Positions 1 through 14,300 of a stretch of DNA of 64,000 bases are shown here, one piece after another. The position numbers were made by a program, and so were the translations under genes. This DNA is from Hofstenia miamia (taxonomy: Eukaryota > Xenacoelomorpha > Acoela > Hofsteniidae), in contig CABFPE010000031.1 of assembly GCA_900660155.1 (NCBI GenBank), forward strand, positions 2,113,604 to 2,177,603, in the 5' to 3' direction. The notes under the pieces are model-generated. The model was given only the letters and a program-made list of their open reading frames with translations, ran no database searches and was not told the DNA's origin. How positions within the stretch are numbered: position 1 is the stretch's first letter; every line of letters begins with the position of its first letter.

Positions 1-2263
1 AAATTATCACACTCAAATTTCTGTCTGTAAACGTCGTTGTGGTAGCATCTAACAACTTTGACTAAATATTTTGAAATTCCATAAAAAGATAGAAAAACAA
101 TCGAACATTCTGATTGGACAAGAACTCCTATGAATTTATGGAAAACCAAGTCTCGAATCCGACAAAAAAACCAATTTAAAATACGGTTCTATGGGATCAA
201 AATTTCCATGGGATTTTCTTAAATTGAAATCTTGGAACAAATATTTCAGTGAGACTGGGGCTAACATGTAACTGAGACGATAACTGAAGAATTGCTAATT
301 TTGTGAAAATCGAATTGATCCAGTTGGACTACGTGAAACAAAGGGCAAAAAATATTTACAAAAAATTGCTATGCCAAAAGATAACAAAAAAAACCAAATC
401 AATGTAGCATGATAACGGATGGTTTGGCCGATAAAATGATGCCTTTTCCCAAAGCTCAAATGCGAAATAGCTTCCTCTATTCTACCAAAAGATACGAAGT
501 AATAAGGAAAAGTATAAAATAGTAATGGTGGATGACAACAAAATAGCAAATTTTTAAATAAATTAAAAAATGAAAACCACCATGAGGTCATCAAATAACA
601 TGCTGCTGATAGAGAAAAGTGGTGTGAATTAATTAAAGAGAGTTAGGTAGGTAATAAGAGCGCGTTGAGAAAATAAACCGATCGAAAGAAATGAATTCCA
701 TTTGGATAAGTAGACCGCAGAAAGTATATTAAAACTAATGAGATAGATTAAAATGAATTAGAGACGCAGAAACTTTCCATCAGTTAGCAAGTGAAATTAA
801 ATATATCGCTAATTTAACCAGCTTCCGCAAACGACGCGTATTCGACATCACGTTTAGTTGGCATGTTGTCTTCACTAACCTAATAATCTACAAGATTAAC
901 ATGTCATATAAGATGTGTAGTCTTTGCGCGCATATATATATATAAAAGTAAATGTACATCAGTAGCAAATTAAAATTGAAACAGGTAAAAGTCATTGTAG
1001 CAAAGGTGTGAATCGAATTGTGATTGAAAGAGACTAATTCTTTTAATAAACTGTAGTATTGGGAATTCCTTGTTGTATTACATTCATTAATTTCGGTAAT
1101 GTGTTATTGATAGCAATAGATAACAAGTGCAATAATAGCTTTGAAACAACCGAAGCACGAAATTTAGTAAAATATTTAATCTGAGAAATGATCTCTTGAA
1201 AAAATGGGATCGTTTCAGCGAACAAAAATATAAATAAGGTCCAATCTAAATTGGTCGAATCCTACCCAATAACTTATGAAATTAATCACAGATAATCCAA
1301 ACGATAATAAAAAGAGGAGGGCAGGCTCAAATAATAACTAAAGGAAAAGAATAAATTCCAAATGATAATGAAAAGAAGAGGCACAAGTCCACTTATAATG
1401 AAGAGAAGAGGACCAAGTACTAATGATAATGTAAAGAAAAGGACAAAACCTAAATGGCATTGAATGAGGATGGCAAACCTAAATGATAATGAAAAGATGA
1501 GAATAATAACGAAAAGAGGAGGTCCCATTCAAAATGATATTGGAAAGGACCAAGTGCGAGCGATTATGAAAAAGAATAGAATCAAGTATATAAGAAAATG
1601 AAATAATGTTCCAAAACGAATCTACTAATGTCAATCGACAAGGTGTACTTAGGTTTGGAAAAAGAAATAAATCGAAATGTTTCGTTATGTCATTGCACTT
1701 AACGAGTGACAACAGTAAAATGAGTAATGCCTCGTGAGAGTTGTATGCGATGAGTGATAGTTGAAAATGAATGTACACAATAAGCCACTGAGCTTAGACA
1801 TCAATTCTCATATTCATCCCTTCACTGCTTTTGTTCACTCAACAAATCAATGAAACATTCCAAAATTAAATACACAACAGCATATGGGTAAGACGTGTAT
1901 AATCTTATTGTATTACAAGATTTAAACCATATTTACAAAACTTTATTGTTGACGAGTGTAACTAAGATTGTCAGGTACTTTTGAATCTAATTTGAGTTGA
2001 AATTGAAAGCTCTTAAATACATATTATGTTTGCATCGTGGACTAACTTACTGTCAAACGATTATGCAAATGACTTTATAAAGAATTTCTTGAAAATAACA
2101 GAAAAACAAATACATTAAAAGCATGATAAAATCGATTGGTGTAAATTTTCTAAAGATTATTTTACATTAATTTAAAAAAAATGCTACATTAAAAATCAAG
2201 CAAAGCAAAGGTAGATTATTTCAAATTGTCGAGTTTGTGCTACTAAAAATATGATAAGTATAC
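1..2263 (-). other. Intron 22 (incomplete) of TMEM94
   Basis: AT-rich intronic sequence with no exon that I can support. It holds a degenerate purine-rich repeat tract at 1290-1560. Open frames here have no recognisable protein content. Confidence 0.75.
1290..1560. repeat. Degenerate purine-rich tandem repeat
   Basis: Seven or so irregularly spaced copies (about 18-60 bp apart) of a GATAATGAAAAGAAGAGG-like core, for example at about 1301, 1362, 1396, 1486 and 1535. The plus strand is strongly purine-biased. The copies are too diverged for recent slippage. Confidence 0.6.
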
Positions 2264-2349
2264 CCTATTAGAGAGATCGTAGAGGTCATCAAACACCAAA
2301 TCGCTGGTAGCAGATATCTCGGAATCACATTCTCCAACTTGTGACATGT
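2264..2349 (-). CDS. TMEM94: TMEM94 exon 22 (last coding exon in window)
   Basis: It lies between tttatttag and gtatac (86 bp), ending in phase 0. It encodes MSQVGECDSEISATSDLVFD and DLYDLSNR. The ending SNR is where the TMEM94 family continues with AKLPRGI and the hinge/C-terminal membrane block. I did not find that continuation between 1 and 2263, so the next exon should lie beyond the left edge. Confidence 0.88.
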
Positions 2350-5300
2350 CTAAATAAAAATTGCAAATGACACATATTGTTATTTTATTTAGTTTTTCTG
2401 ATTATTAAAAACAATTATGAGTAAATTCCTTTGAAGGAAGGACCTTTTAAGATCGACTTCCAAATTCAAATGTTTTCCTTCAAAATTTATAAGCATTGCT
2501 CTCTTATTCCTCCATCACGGCAATCTAAATGCCAGTTCCCATTTATTAATGCAAGATTTAGATTTGCAATTAAACAGATTTAAGTCAATCAAGAAAAAAG
2601 TTACCAAAAAGTGAGTAGGTTATTTTAATAAAAATTTACTAAAAAGCGACTAGAAATTACAACTTGTTAAGTGTGACAAAGCCAGGTTGATTGGCAACAT
2701 GCGTCCCAATATCATTGAGAAAAAACAAACAATGATGAGTGCGATTAAATTGACATCATTGTAAAACAATTAACTGCAATGACTGTAGCCTTGAAGAAAC
2801 TTTAGCATTTGATTATTTGACAAAGTTAACATTACACAGGGGTGAACGGTATTTCACACAAATTTTTCTAAATGGAGTGTCCTTGAACAAAAATTTTTGA
2901 TTTTCTTATAATGTATGTATAAAATCTCAGTTTAACTACATCAAGATGGTATTTCTCAAATGTGTTGAATATTTCTGAAATAATTATCAACAACTATCCC
3001 TATTGACCTAAAAGGGGCATAAACTATTTCCATAGTAAAGCATAATTGTAATAAATTGTTCAAAATTACTTGCGAATTAAAAAATTTAAATGAACAATCA
3101 TGACTTTCGTGTATACTTTGAATGAATGGGCCGCCTATTAAACTGTATGTCTCTGTTAGTGGTGCGCCCTCTATCTGCTGTCTTTAGCTATGCTCATGAT
3201 CAGTGGCGTAGTGAGGAAAAAATTGGGGGTGGCCTGGGCCAAATATTTGATGAGTTCAAGGGACCTACAAAATGTTTGTTTTAAGACACAACCACCTGAC
3301 GTAGAAGCCTATATACCCAAAAATTCATAAGGGTTTATATAATTTTCTACAAATTTTATTGTATTATCAACAAAAGAATCAACACCAGAATCCAAAATTT
3401 GCAAATTTGGGAGCCACGGCCCCCTGGTTACGCTCATTCTCATGACCATCATTTTAATGGGTTCTTATGTCCTAAAAACTATCTATATTATTATGAGCGC
3501 GAAAAAACTTTGTGAAATTATGTAAATGAGAGGTATGTAAAAGCACAAGGAAACGGCGGCAAGAGTTTTAAAATAATGCAAAAAATCATATAATGGACTT
3601 TATTGTGGGTGAAATTGCTTGAATGGAAATAATGATCGACTATGGAGTTGTTTGTCGACCTCAGGTATTATTCTTTACTTTGAAGTCAAACAATGAGAAT
3701 TGTGTTAGAATACCGAGGTACCAATTTGAAAGATAAAAGCAAGATGATGTCGCCATTTATTGTCGACTTTGTTGTTTCAATCTTTGTTTACGCTCAAATA
3801 GAGCGCCTCTCCAATCCAATGACTGTTAGAGCTATTTCGAATTAAGTCTCGGAAACAGAAGATACGTTGCGTTAATTAATAATGTTTTAAATGACGTTGC
3901 ATTTACGATAACAATGAATAGATTATAGTTCACATGCGCTTTTTTGCACACCCAAATAATTTTTACCAGCATGAAGCTGTGAGAAGAAAATGAAATAATA
4001 ACAACAATAATTCATTGTACCACAAAGTGGTGTATACAAATAAATTCAAAATGAATTTATACAGAGAAAAATATGAACAAAATTAAAGAAATTAGTGACA
4101 GGAGGAACAGGTACCGAATCGCATTTATATTGAAGACCAAATTGAGATAAGGAAGAAAGAAGAAATGTGAGTAGTTGATTTTAAAAATTTCGAGGGTTAG
4201 ACCGAAGATCAATTTCTAGATTTGAGATAATGAAGTTAGCAAGAGGGATTATACGGAAGAAATAATTATGAGAACAAGATGCATTGTAAATGCGAGGGAG
4301 ATGAAACAAGACAGGTGAAGAACGACAATTATATGTAGGATTGGAGAATTTAAGAAAATCGGAAAAATGTCACAAAAGTAATTTGTTAAGAAAAGTGAGA
4401 TCTAGAAACGTGAGAAATTGACAAAAGTCTAGCCTTAAGAAGAAATTTTAGGTTAGAAAAGAAGAGCCAGCGAAGGCTAAACTATCATGTATTTCTAAAA
4501 GCCTAATATATACGTTAAGTTGCAATACCATACTTCAACGAATGCCTTTGCTTTATTAATCTATTTCTACGAAATGGAAAATTTAGACATTTCAAAAGTT
4601 ATGACGAAATTATTTACACTGTGGTTGTTCTTTCCAAAATTCAAGCAGGAACGGGATAATTTATGGAACGTTCACTATTGAGCTGAATTTTGAAAGTCAT
4701 CCACTGGTCCTTAATCTTAAGCGGGACAAAACGGAACGTCTACAAACAAGGTCTCTTAATATTCAACTTCAATGTTCAATACTAGTGCATAATTTATGCA
4801 AATAATCTCTACAAAAACTAAAATTTTTATAACTTTTTTAAAGTAAGGGTATATTTTCACACTGAATTCAGGTAGACATTACCCACACGTTTGTAGTTGC
4901 CTACCCAATCGACAGCTGCACATTCCAACTTTGGGTCACCTTTGTCATCCACACAACCAAACAAGTATTTCAAACCCAGGTCCATATATTGTTGTAACAA
5001 TATATTTTTAATTATTTCCAGAAATCGGTTGAATCTTGCGTTTGAATGTCAATTTTTAACATTTTCCATAGTGAAAATCTAATGAAATGAAAATGAGACC
5101 TTGCTGTCAAACGCTGGCTGACGACTACAATTTTAATTTTGGTTTTATGCAATTTCATACAGGAATAAAATGGGAATATATTCATAATAAAAATGATTTA
5201 TTAGCTTTAGTTTAATTGGTTTTTATTAATAATTAATGTATTATGAACTGAGTGTGGCGGTAACGCTTTAATGCTCCATTTGAAAAGCACCAGTTCCAAA

Positions 5301-8300
5301 ATGATATTAGAATTTATTTAAATTCGGGAGAAGAATCGAAATCATTGAAGCTTCTAATCGTTATATTAGCATTAAATGTGAAAATATTGTTATATGTAGA
5401 AAATCAATTGAATATAGTATAGTAGATAACTCAATTAAGCTAAGTAGAATGTAGGTAAACGGAAACAATAAAAACCACTGGCATAAATGCGATGCTAATT
5501 AATCATTTAAAAAAAATTCTGCAATGGTACCAGTGGCGCACACAAGGAGAACATGGTGCAAAATTGACCTTGACCGGTAAAATTAAAAAATTTTGGGTGA
5601 AATTTTAAGAACTACGTCATTAATGCATTTTTAGGATGGATTTTTTCAAAATTTTCATCGAGTTTTTGGTCACTCATTCGATCACAACTGAGATATCCCT
5701 CGTTACAAAATCCGGCGTACGCCTCTGAATGGTACGGTTAAACTGGAGTTTGGAAAATCAATTCTTGCCTGAACAAATAATAGATATTTGTCGCAACTAA
5801 GGGGGTGTTTTTCACCAGTCCAAAATTGTCAAAGTGGGAAATCAAATAAATACTTTTGACGAAAATCGTGAAAATCACAATTGTTTTTAAATTTTTTAAA
5901 TTTTTATAAAGAAATACAACTTAACTATTACCAAATACTGCTACATATATTTTACATGTCTTGATTATATTTCTTGTGCTTGTATTTATTTCTTCGTGAT
6001 TTCTATAATCTGTTGAGAATAAAAGTCGATCAGGTGAAATGACCTTGCAGTGACATGTTTGCAAGATCAATTTCAATCCCTCGTTTTTAATCGCTAAATT
6101 TTAGATTACAAAATGATGTCTGCACCTGCCCATTCGAAGTGTTTCAATTGTCAACGCGAAAATTCAATGCAATGCAAATTATTGCGGCAACACAAAGGTC
6201 TGTAATAAATAACTGAGGTGATTTTTCGGAATAGCTGCGCATTGTTTTAAGAAGTCTAGTTCAAACTGGATGCCTATTAAATACACAGACATATGGTATT
6301 TCTTTTCCAAATTTAAATTAAAGCTAAAAGGCTTAAATGAAATGTAATCTGCCGAAATTTATCCCTTAATGAAGCCGCAACGAAAACAATATGGTATAAG
6401 CGCGGCACGTTCTTTTGCTTTATTCTAGAATGAAAGGACATTATTCTTGTATACGCAAGCGAAATCTTAATTTAATTAACAAAAATTTTAACGAGGGGCT
6501 TTAAAAAACATCTCTTTTTATGCCGAACACTATTCAAAATATCAATTAGCTAGGAAAATAGGTCAAAATTACAAACTCAATTTAAAGGATTTCCCGCGAG
6601 GCTGAACTAGGAAACCATCAAAACAATTGTAATTGGAATTTTAACTTAAATTCTTACTTTGGATACAGCGAATGCGTTCAGCGAAAAGCAGTGTAATGGA
6701 AGAGTATGATTGCCAGTTCTGTATTTTAGGTTACCTGATATAGTTACTAAACTTAATTTAACCGAATCTTCATTTACAAAAACTTAACAAACGAATTAAA
6801 AAAAATAAACTCAACTTCAAATGATGTTGAAAACGATGGGTCATGCTTAGACGACAAATGGGTCGGGTTCGTCAGTTGATAATATTGACTAAATTTATAT
6901 GGGATGATTTTGAATTTCAAAAAATGTTATGACCACAAAGAAAATTTCAGGAAATCAAATGCCTTGATCGTTACAAACAACAAAAGAATTCTGCACTGGC
7001 TATTTTGGTGGGATTACGTCAGTTTTTGATGAAATTTATTTGAGTTGGGTCAGAAAAATACGAGTAATTAATCTACCTCCGAAAAATACAAAAAACTCAT
7101 TTTACAACAGAGCTGCAACCATGCCTGGTTTTTGTAAGCACGCCACGTTTTTATATGTGCTCACAAGAAAGGGTCGTACAATTCTTAACTTTTCAATCTA
7201 GCGCATTTTTCTCTATCAAAAAAATTACAAGGCAAGCATATTGTGTCTTATAAGCAAAAAAGTGATTATAAAAAAATATATGAACCACAGCGTTGCAATC
7301 CAAGAATATCCATGTTGTTCAAATGAAATGGGTTAAGCATCGACCTTTTATTTTTACATCAAAGGCTGTGTCAAAATCATTCCCCAGAAGAAACCAGAGA
7401 AGGGAACGGGCGGCAAATTCGGTACAAGTGCCACACACATATATTTAATGCTATTTATCACATTGTGGGCTCCTTTTTATGATCCTTCGCTATACCAAAG
7501 TTGTTAGAAACTTATTGCAAAAGTTTTAGTAGAATGTAAAATTTCAACATGCATTTTCACCATGTTGTTTACAAATTATGCAGCATTCACTGCATTTGGA
7601 TTGACTAGCGTGCACTGTTGCGTAATAGTAGTTTTTTAAAACCCCTTGCACATTTTTAACCATACCTCGGCTCAAGCTTAAATCAATTGATTGCTTAATA
7701 AAATCTTTCTATTCTATATGTAGAAGAATTTTGAAAGATGCCAATTTTAAAGTCTATAAATTGTTGTTATCGCCATAATTCATTTATTTTTTGACTCTAC
7801 ACAAAGCTGCCCAGGAATGCAAAAAATTCCAACCTATTATCAATTTAAAATTAATAAGAACAAAGTGCTTCTCGCAAAATTGTGAGCATCCGAGACTTAT
7901 TTCTTCAATAAATTTTGGACATGGCACGCACGGCACAAACAAACACGATTGCAGCTCTGTTATACAAACAGTATATACTACATGTGATTTTTCAGGGTAA
8001 AGTAAAAGGTCATTCGATATGCAAATTTACAATTCTTTTTAATAGATATTAACATCAAGGTAGGGATTCTAAAAAAACACAAGTCAATGCAGCCATATTA
8101 TTAGAAAAGTTACCAATAGAAGGCGGATCAACAATTAAAGGCTGCAACTGATCACATGGAGGAGGTTCCGCTGTTCCCAAACGTCTCAACGATCCAAACC
8201 TTCGAGAATCGAATGTATAATCCTTTTCTATTGGCTCCCCAATCAGTGACTTATGATTACTCATAGTTTCTTCTCTTCTAAATAAAATATTTATGAAAAT

Positions 8301-11300
8301 TGGCTGAGGTAATTGAAACTACTTACATCTCTTCTTTTTTGTCGTAGATAGGAGATTGAAATGAGGGTATGTTGATTGATCTGCTGGGTGTTGTTTGATT
8401 GGAGGCCTCGTCGCCCTCATTGATGATAGACTCCTGACTAATTATGCGATGTAGTGTGGTGGGTATCTCTTCATTGCTTAGTTGAGAAAGTCGTTTCATT
8501 TGCTCTAAACGCTCCAATCGGCCAAACATTTCATCAAGCTCTTGCGATTCCTTGATGTCGGAAAGTGGACGATTGGGGTGGCGGAGTGGAGACACATCAG
8601 AATCGGTTAGTTGACCAAGCAAAGTGAACGTTTGAACACCCTTATCCGCTCTTGTACATCGGTCGAACTCATACTAAGCAATATGAACACCATTTTAATG
8701 CTGAACAGACTATAACCAACCACGTCATATTTAAAAATCTTAACAACAGACAAATTGGCGGTTCACATTTAAATCGAGCCAATTATTTTAATCACATAGT
8801 GCGAAGTTTACAGATATCATTTTTACATTGTGTATAAGCGGCAACCCATACTTTTAAACAAAATTTTATCTTTACAGGTGAAGCTTATACACGAGGATTA
8901 TATATATATATATATATATATATATACTAATCGAGAAAAAATTAATGCAACACAAGTTGTCTTTGTTTATTCTGTCCAATAATGATTCGCCTAATTTTTG
9001 AGGGATGGACTACAACAAATTTGAGCGCTTTGAATAACAATTGAAAACATGTATGTAACGTCTTATAAATTTAATTATAATTTTTATATTAAAATTGAGA
9101 GGAAGTTTTTGTCAACAGAATCTGCGATGTTTAGATGAAAACGGGTTCAACAGCTTAGATTATTCAGAATAAACACCAAAACTCATTGTGACGTAATGCT
9201 GTAAATCAAATTTTAAACATGAAATTGAAAGACAAGTCTGACCAATAGAAAAGCGCTGCTAGAAAAATACACATCCGCCCAATAAATTAATATTGAATTG
9301 TTTAACTACGCAAGAATGAAAACATTGATAAGGGCAATTGGAGAAAAAATTCAGTGATATTAACAGGGAATGATTGTAAAAATCTTACGCCTGCATTGGT
9401 TTATGTGCAATATAAATAATCCTTAACTAAGTGGGGGATTTTTACAAAGCACTAAAACGGTCAAATGCACTCACAGTAAAGCTATTAATATTATATAATA
9501 GCAAGACATTATTTGCACTTAAACCTTCAAATTCAATAAATCACAAGAAATTGCTAATTGCAATATTTTTGTAAAATCGAGTTTCATTATAATTTATGGT
9601 GTTCGTAACGTGAAATAGCTACCTGATCGGAGAGTCCGTAGTCTTCACTAAGGTCTGAGCTGAATCCAGAGGTAATGCTCGAATTAGCGCGACGATTGTG
9701 AACAGGGAAGTGGTTGTAATGAGTAGAATTTGACACTACATCAAAATTACATGATGTGATCGCACTCGCAGTCTAAAATCATCATTTATCATAAAATGTA
9801 TGGAACTAATCAGAGGCATGCAGATATATTTGAGACATTTATGTTTTAAAAACGTGTTGAGCAATTCTAAAGAAAGCAAAATACTCGATGCAAAAAGTGG
9901 GTTTCAGCAACAAATATGGTATAAAATTAAGTTTTCAGGAGTCTGGAAGATATTGTTGGACTCCGGACGGAAGTAATATATGTCTATTATGAAATTCAAC
10001 AAACTTGTCGAAAATTTCGTTTAATGTTGAATATATTTAGCTGTTTATAATATTGCTACATAAATTTTACAAATATATTTATAAAAGCTGAGGCAATATT
10101 TGTTAGTTTTCTAAACAACAGGTTTCTCTTAATAAAACCACCTTGATTTTTGGTGTTTGAGGAGCATCATTCAGGTGTTGATCGAGTTTTTCAGGTATCG
10201 ATGATTTACGCGATGACGGTGAGAGATTACAAGAGACATTCTCACGGCTGGTTGCAGTAGATTTCTAAATGTTGAAGATATCACATCAACCGCATAACTT
10301 CAGTAGAAAATTTGTAATTAGTAACTTTCATTATATACTCATTATTAAACCAATGTACTATCACAGTTACCATCGGGCTTTAGGCTTAAAACCCTACCCT
10401 AATTATCCATAACCCTAATGCACCATCGCGATCCGAAGAGTGTCTTACCCAAAATGGAATCGGTCCGTAACAAAAAACAACTACAGATCCGATGTCTAAC
10501 CAAAAATCGGGTCAAGTATGAGAACTCAGTGCCATCGACCACCAAAACTTGGGGCGGGGACAACTGATTTCCCCTTTGATAAAAGAATATAATTTTGAAT
10601 TCGTAGAAGCCTTGCCCTGAATCGATCTAATTTACAGTTGAAGGCCACAAAAATAAATTAAAAATTCTGAGATATTTTGAAAAAATTGGGGCGCTGCGGA
10701 CCTATGGCGAGACTGTACAGTCTGGTGTGAACCCATTCAAAATATATTCAGAAAAGTTTTGCTTACCAAGTAATATTAACGTCATAGTTAAATTGTAGCA
10801 TTTATTATTACAGAAATAACGCGAAATTATTAATGTTAGAAACGCCAACTCAAATCTACACGAATCAAAAAATATCAACAGACTCAAAAACTAACCCGAA
10901 ATTAGGCGGGTTGAATTTGGGAACTCTGCCTACTAGTTCGGGCATACTGTGAATACTACAAATGGAGAATTTATTTATTCACAATTATAAACGGAAAATG
11001 ATAAAATGTTATTAAGTCAGCCAAATGAACTCCATTGTTCAAAATATTCGCAGTATAAGCCATTTCAAGATTATTGATAAGCGAAAGGTTGGATATTATT
11101 GTTCTTAACGCGGAGTGAAATCAATCAGTGACGATGAATAAATTTATGGAGATTTATCTGAGAGAATATTCTTTACAAATTATTAAACCAAGAGGCTACT
11201 GCAGCTAAGCATGACTTTTTAATTTAAAATTATAATTCACAATAAAATATTAATATTTAATAAAGAAAAGCGATTATATATTTATAAATGACCAATTACA

Positions 11301-14300
11301 ATGACGTAATCAAATTGGAGAACAGCCACCTCTGGAAATCGAGTAAATTATTCCTAAAAACTCGTCTACCGACAAGGCTGCACGACTAGCTACTGTTGCA
11401 TTGATGTTAAATCCCAAGGATTTAATCTAGGAGATTCTTAAAATAATCTTAGACATTAGTGCTACTAATCGGCATGTGGAAGCTTATACTTTTTTTCTAA
11501 GGCTTCTAACATTAAGACGGAATTGAAACTTTATTTGTCAATCACATTTTTCTTGGCAAAAATGTTTCAACAAACTGTCTAAGATTTTGAGATATTAGGT
11601 CTTAGTCCTAACGATGAAAATAAATGTGCGTTTGAAGTGTATGATAGGCGGTGGAATCTCATGTTGAGTTGCGGTTATTGCATTGTGTAAATATAATTGT
11701 TTACAAAAAGGTTGATATATTAAAACATGGAGTCAGCTACAGATGCACAATTCATCAAGCAAATCAAATTTGTGCACCGATGACGTCAAAGAGCACTTAA
11801 GTGAAGAGACTCATCTACCACTCAATTTGATTGCGTTTGATGCTTATACCAATTTTTTCCAATTGTTACGACATCTCCATACTGTACAAACTTTATCCAA
11901 GTGTGGGCGTCAGAATGAAATTAAGAGGCTGCAAAAATAAAAGTGAAAATAAATGTGGAGCAGCATGATTCGCCTGAAAGCAATTAGAAGCGAAGAACAA
12001 AATCACAAATAATATCTACAACGATGTGAGTGATTGGAATTGATTACCCTCGATAGGAAAAGGCAATAAATTATCATGTCAAACCATAACCAAAATTACC
12101 ATCAACACCATTGATGACATTCGCCAAGCGCAACTGCACTACCGGCGATCGTCAAATGTTCACATTCGTAAGAAACGAGACCTTTAAGACAGGTAAATAC
12201 TAAAGATTGCCTATTTGAATCAATAAAAAAGTTTTTAACAAACGGAAACCAGTTTACTGCACTTTAAATTCGTTATGAAATTTACGGTAATAAAAAATAC
12301 AGTATTACCAAACATTTAGTACAATTTGTGAGCCAGACACTCACCACGTTATTTTTCAAAAAAATACAAAAGTTGGTCTAGTTAAGTTTATGGAAAAGAT
12401 TGGATATGAACAAATAAATAAAAATAAAAATTTATTTTTTAAGTTGCTTCCTGTGCTTTATCCTTTGTTGAGTCGCATATGGAGTTTCATTCCTGGCATA
12501 CTAACTACTACAACCCTGGAAGTCTTACCATCGTTGTTATAATTCCATAGTTTAAATGACATATTCAACTTGAAATATTCTAGCTTAAGAACGGACCGAA
12601 TATCACAGCCGTACAAGTACCTGAATAATTGAACCCGTACTTTATAATCGGAACATTCCAGGGCTTCAGCAGATTCGTATTGTTAAACTAAAGCTCTCTG
12701 TTTAAATTCAAAATAGAGTGTTTGACAGCACATGCTTCATTAATCTCCGAATTTGTTAGTGGACAGAGTATTTTTGGGAAATTTTGATGGAAAATAGTAG
12801 TCGTAGATTATTATCAGGCGCGAAGCCTCAATAAAAGTGATTGAAATTAAATGAAAAGTAAAACCTTGCTTTTAGCATCGATTGAAGTAATTTTAGGAGA
12901 AATGAAGAACGTAGTTATGAGAATTGTTTTAGTGTAGTGAAGCATCACGTTCGATAGTTGTCGACATTTAACTTTTTAATGTAGATTTTAAACAATTTCG
13001 CTAGCAGCAGAAACGGATAAACAATTTCTGTTAATAACCTACTTTAATTGCACATTACATACGAGTTATCTACTCTACTGATTTATCTACGTTCACCCTA
13101 GAGCAGCGACTTAACAGTTTATACAAAAGACCAGGTCAATTTTAACAATTTTAAATTCGCTACATACAAGCATATTGAGTTGGTAAGCGATACTATATGT
13201 GCTACCAAGGCTTAATTAAGATACGGCCAAGTCATCCGCAGCGAGCGATAAAACTAGGAGGTGACTGAAAAATCAACAGTTAGAATTTACTGTGAAAGGA
13301 AACAATCTTAATTTCGTAGTAAGTTTGTTTCTACTCCTTAATACTAATAAAAAATATACTATGGACCATATCAGAATCTTTTTCAACAAAAATTTTTTTT
13401 TACTCCTGTTCTAAACATTACTTCTGCGTAATCGCTAATTTCATTGAGAACTACGTCGTCTACACATTTGATAAACCTCGCCTTCTATTTCAGTACAATG
13501 TTGCGGATGACCTGGCCGTATTTTAAGTAGGCCATGGTGACTCTGGCTAGAGAGTCATTAAAAAATCGTCATAAATGTTCATTAAATTGAAAAAAAAAAA
13601 TTTAAACTTGAGAATAATTGATTTTCGATAGAGTGAGTAAAGTTTAACACACATTGAGAAAGCAGTAAGAAAAGTTGTATTATGATTGGTAATGACTTAT
13701 TAAAACGTACAATTTATCTTCAATGCGAAATCTACGTTTATTTGAAATGAGAACGATTGTTGATAAAAGACAAATAGAGACAGAATATAATGGATAAAAA
13801 ACTTTGAAGCGATAACTGCGAAAGAGCTATAAAACGGAATAACTCGATTATTAGAAATTAAAATCTACGATATAAAAAGTCATTCGGCGTGGAAAGAGAG
13901 TGCGAGTGATCGGTGTATTTTCATAACACTGTCACCAATTGACAAACAAACTACAACGCAATTGTAAGCCGCGGAAAGGGACTTCATCCAAAGTGACACA
14001 ATGGGAACTCTTGCCTCAGCAACTAATATTCAAATAAAACGCCGGGGAAGTTGAAAGCCAAGCGAGTCCTTGAGTTTTATTATTTCAAAGATACACATGC
14101 GGAGCAATAAAAATTAATCAAGGAAAATGCCATCCTCAAATCAAGCAAAGTTAGTAAGCACTACAAAACAAATTTCAAGGAAATCATGGACTAGAAAACG
14201 ATTCTATTTCACTAAATATACTTTTAATAGCTTTCACGGTTCAAATAACCTCGGTGTATGACACTTTCATCATTTATTGAGATCAATAGTGTTCTTGAAT

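Larger units (their letters stand above)
2350..8113 (-). other. Intron 21 of TMEM94
   Basis: A 5.8-kb intron. It carries two short hAT-type inverted-repeat elements (3201-3438 and 5531-5727). In the rest I see no exon, RNA gene or conserved coding block. Confidence 0.75.

Noticed and set aside
1-2263. Next TMEM94 exon (AKLPRGI block) within the left edge
   Set aside because: I looked for the block on the minus strand and found nothing matching; it should lie outside the window.
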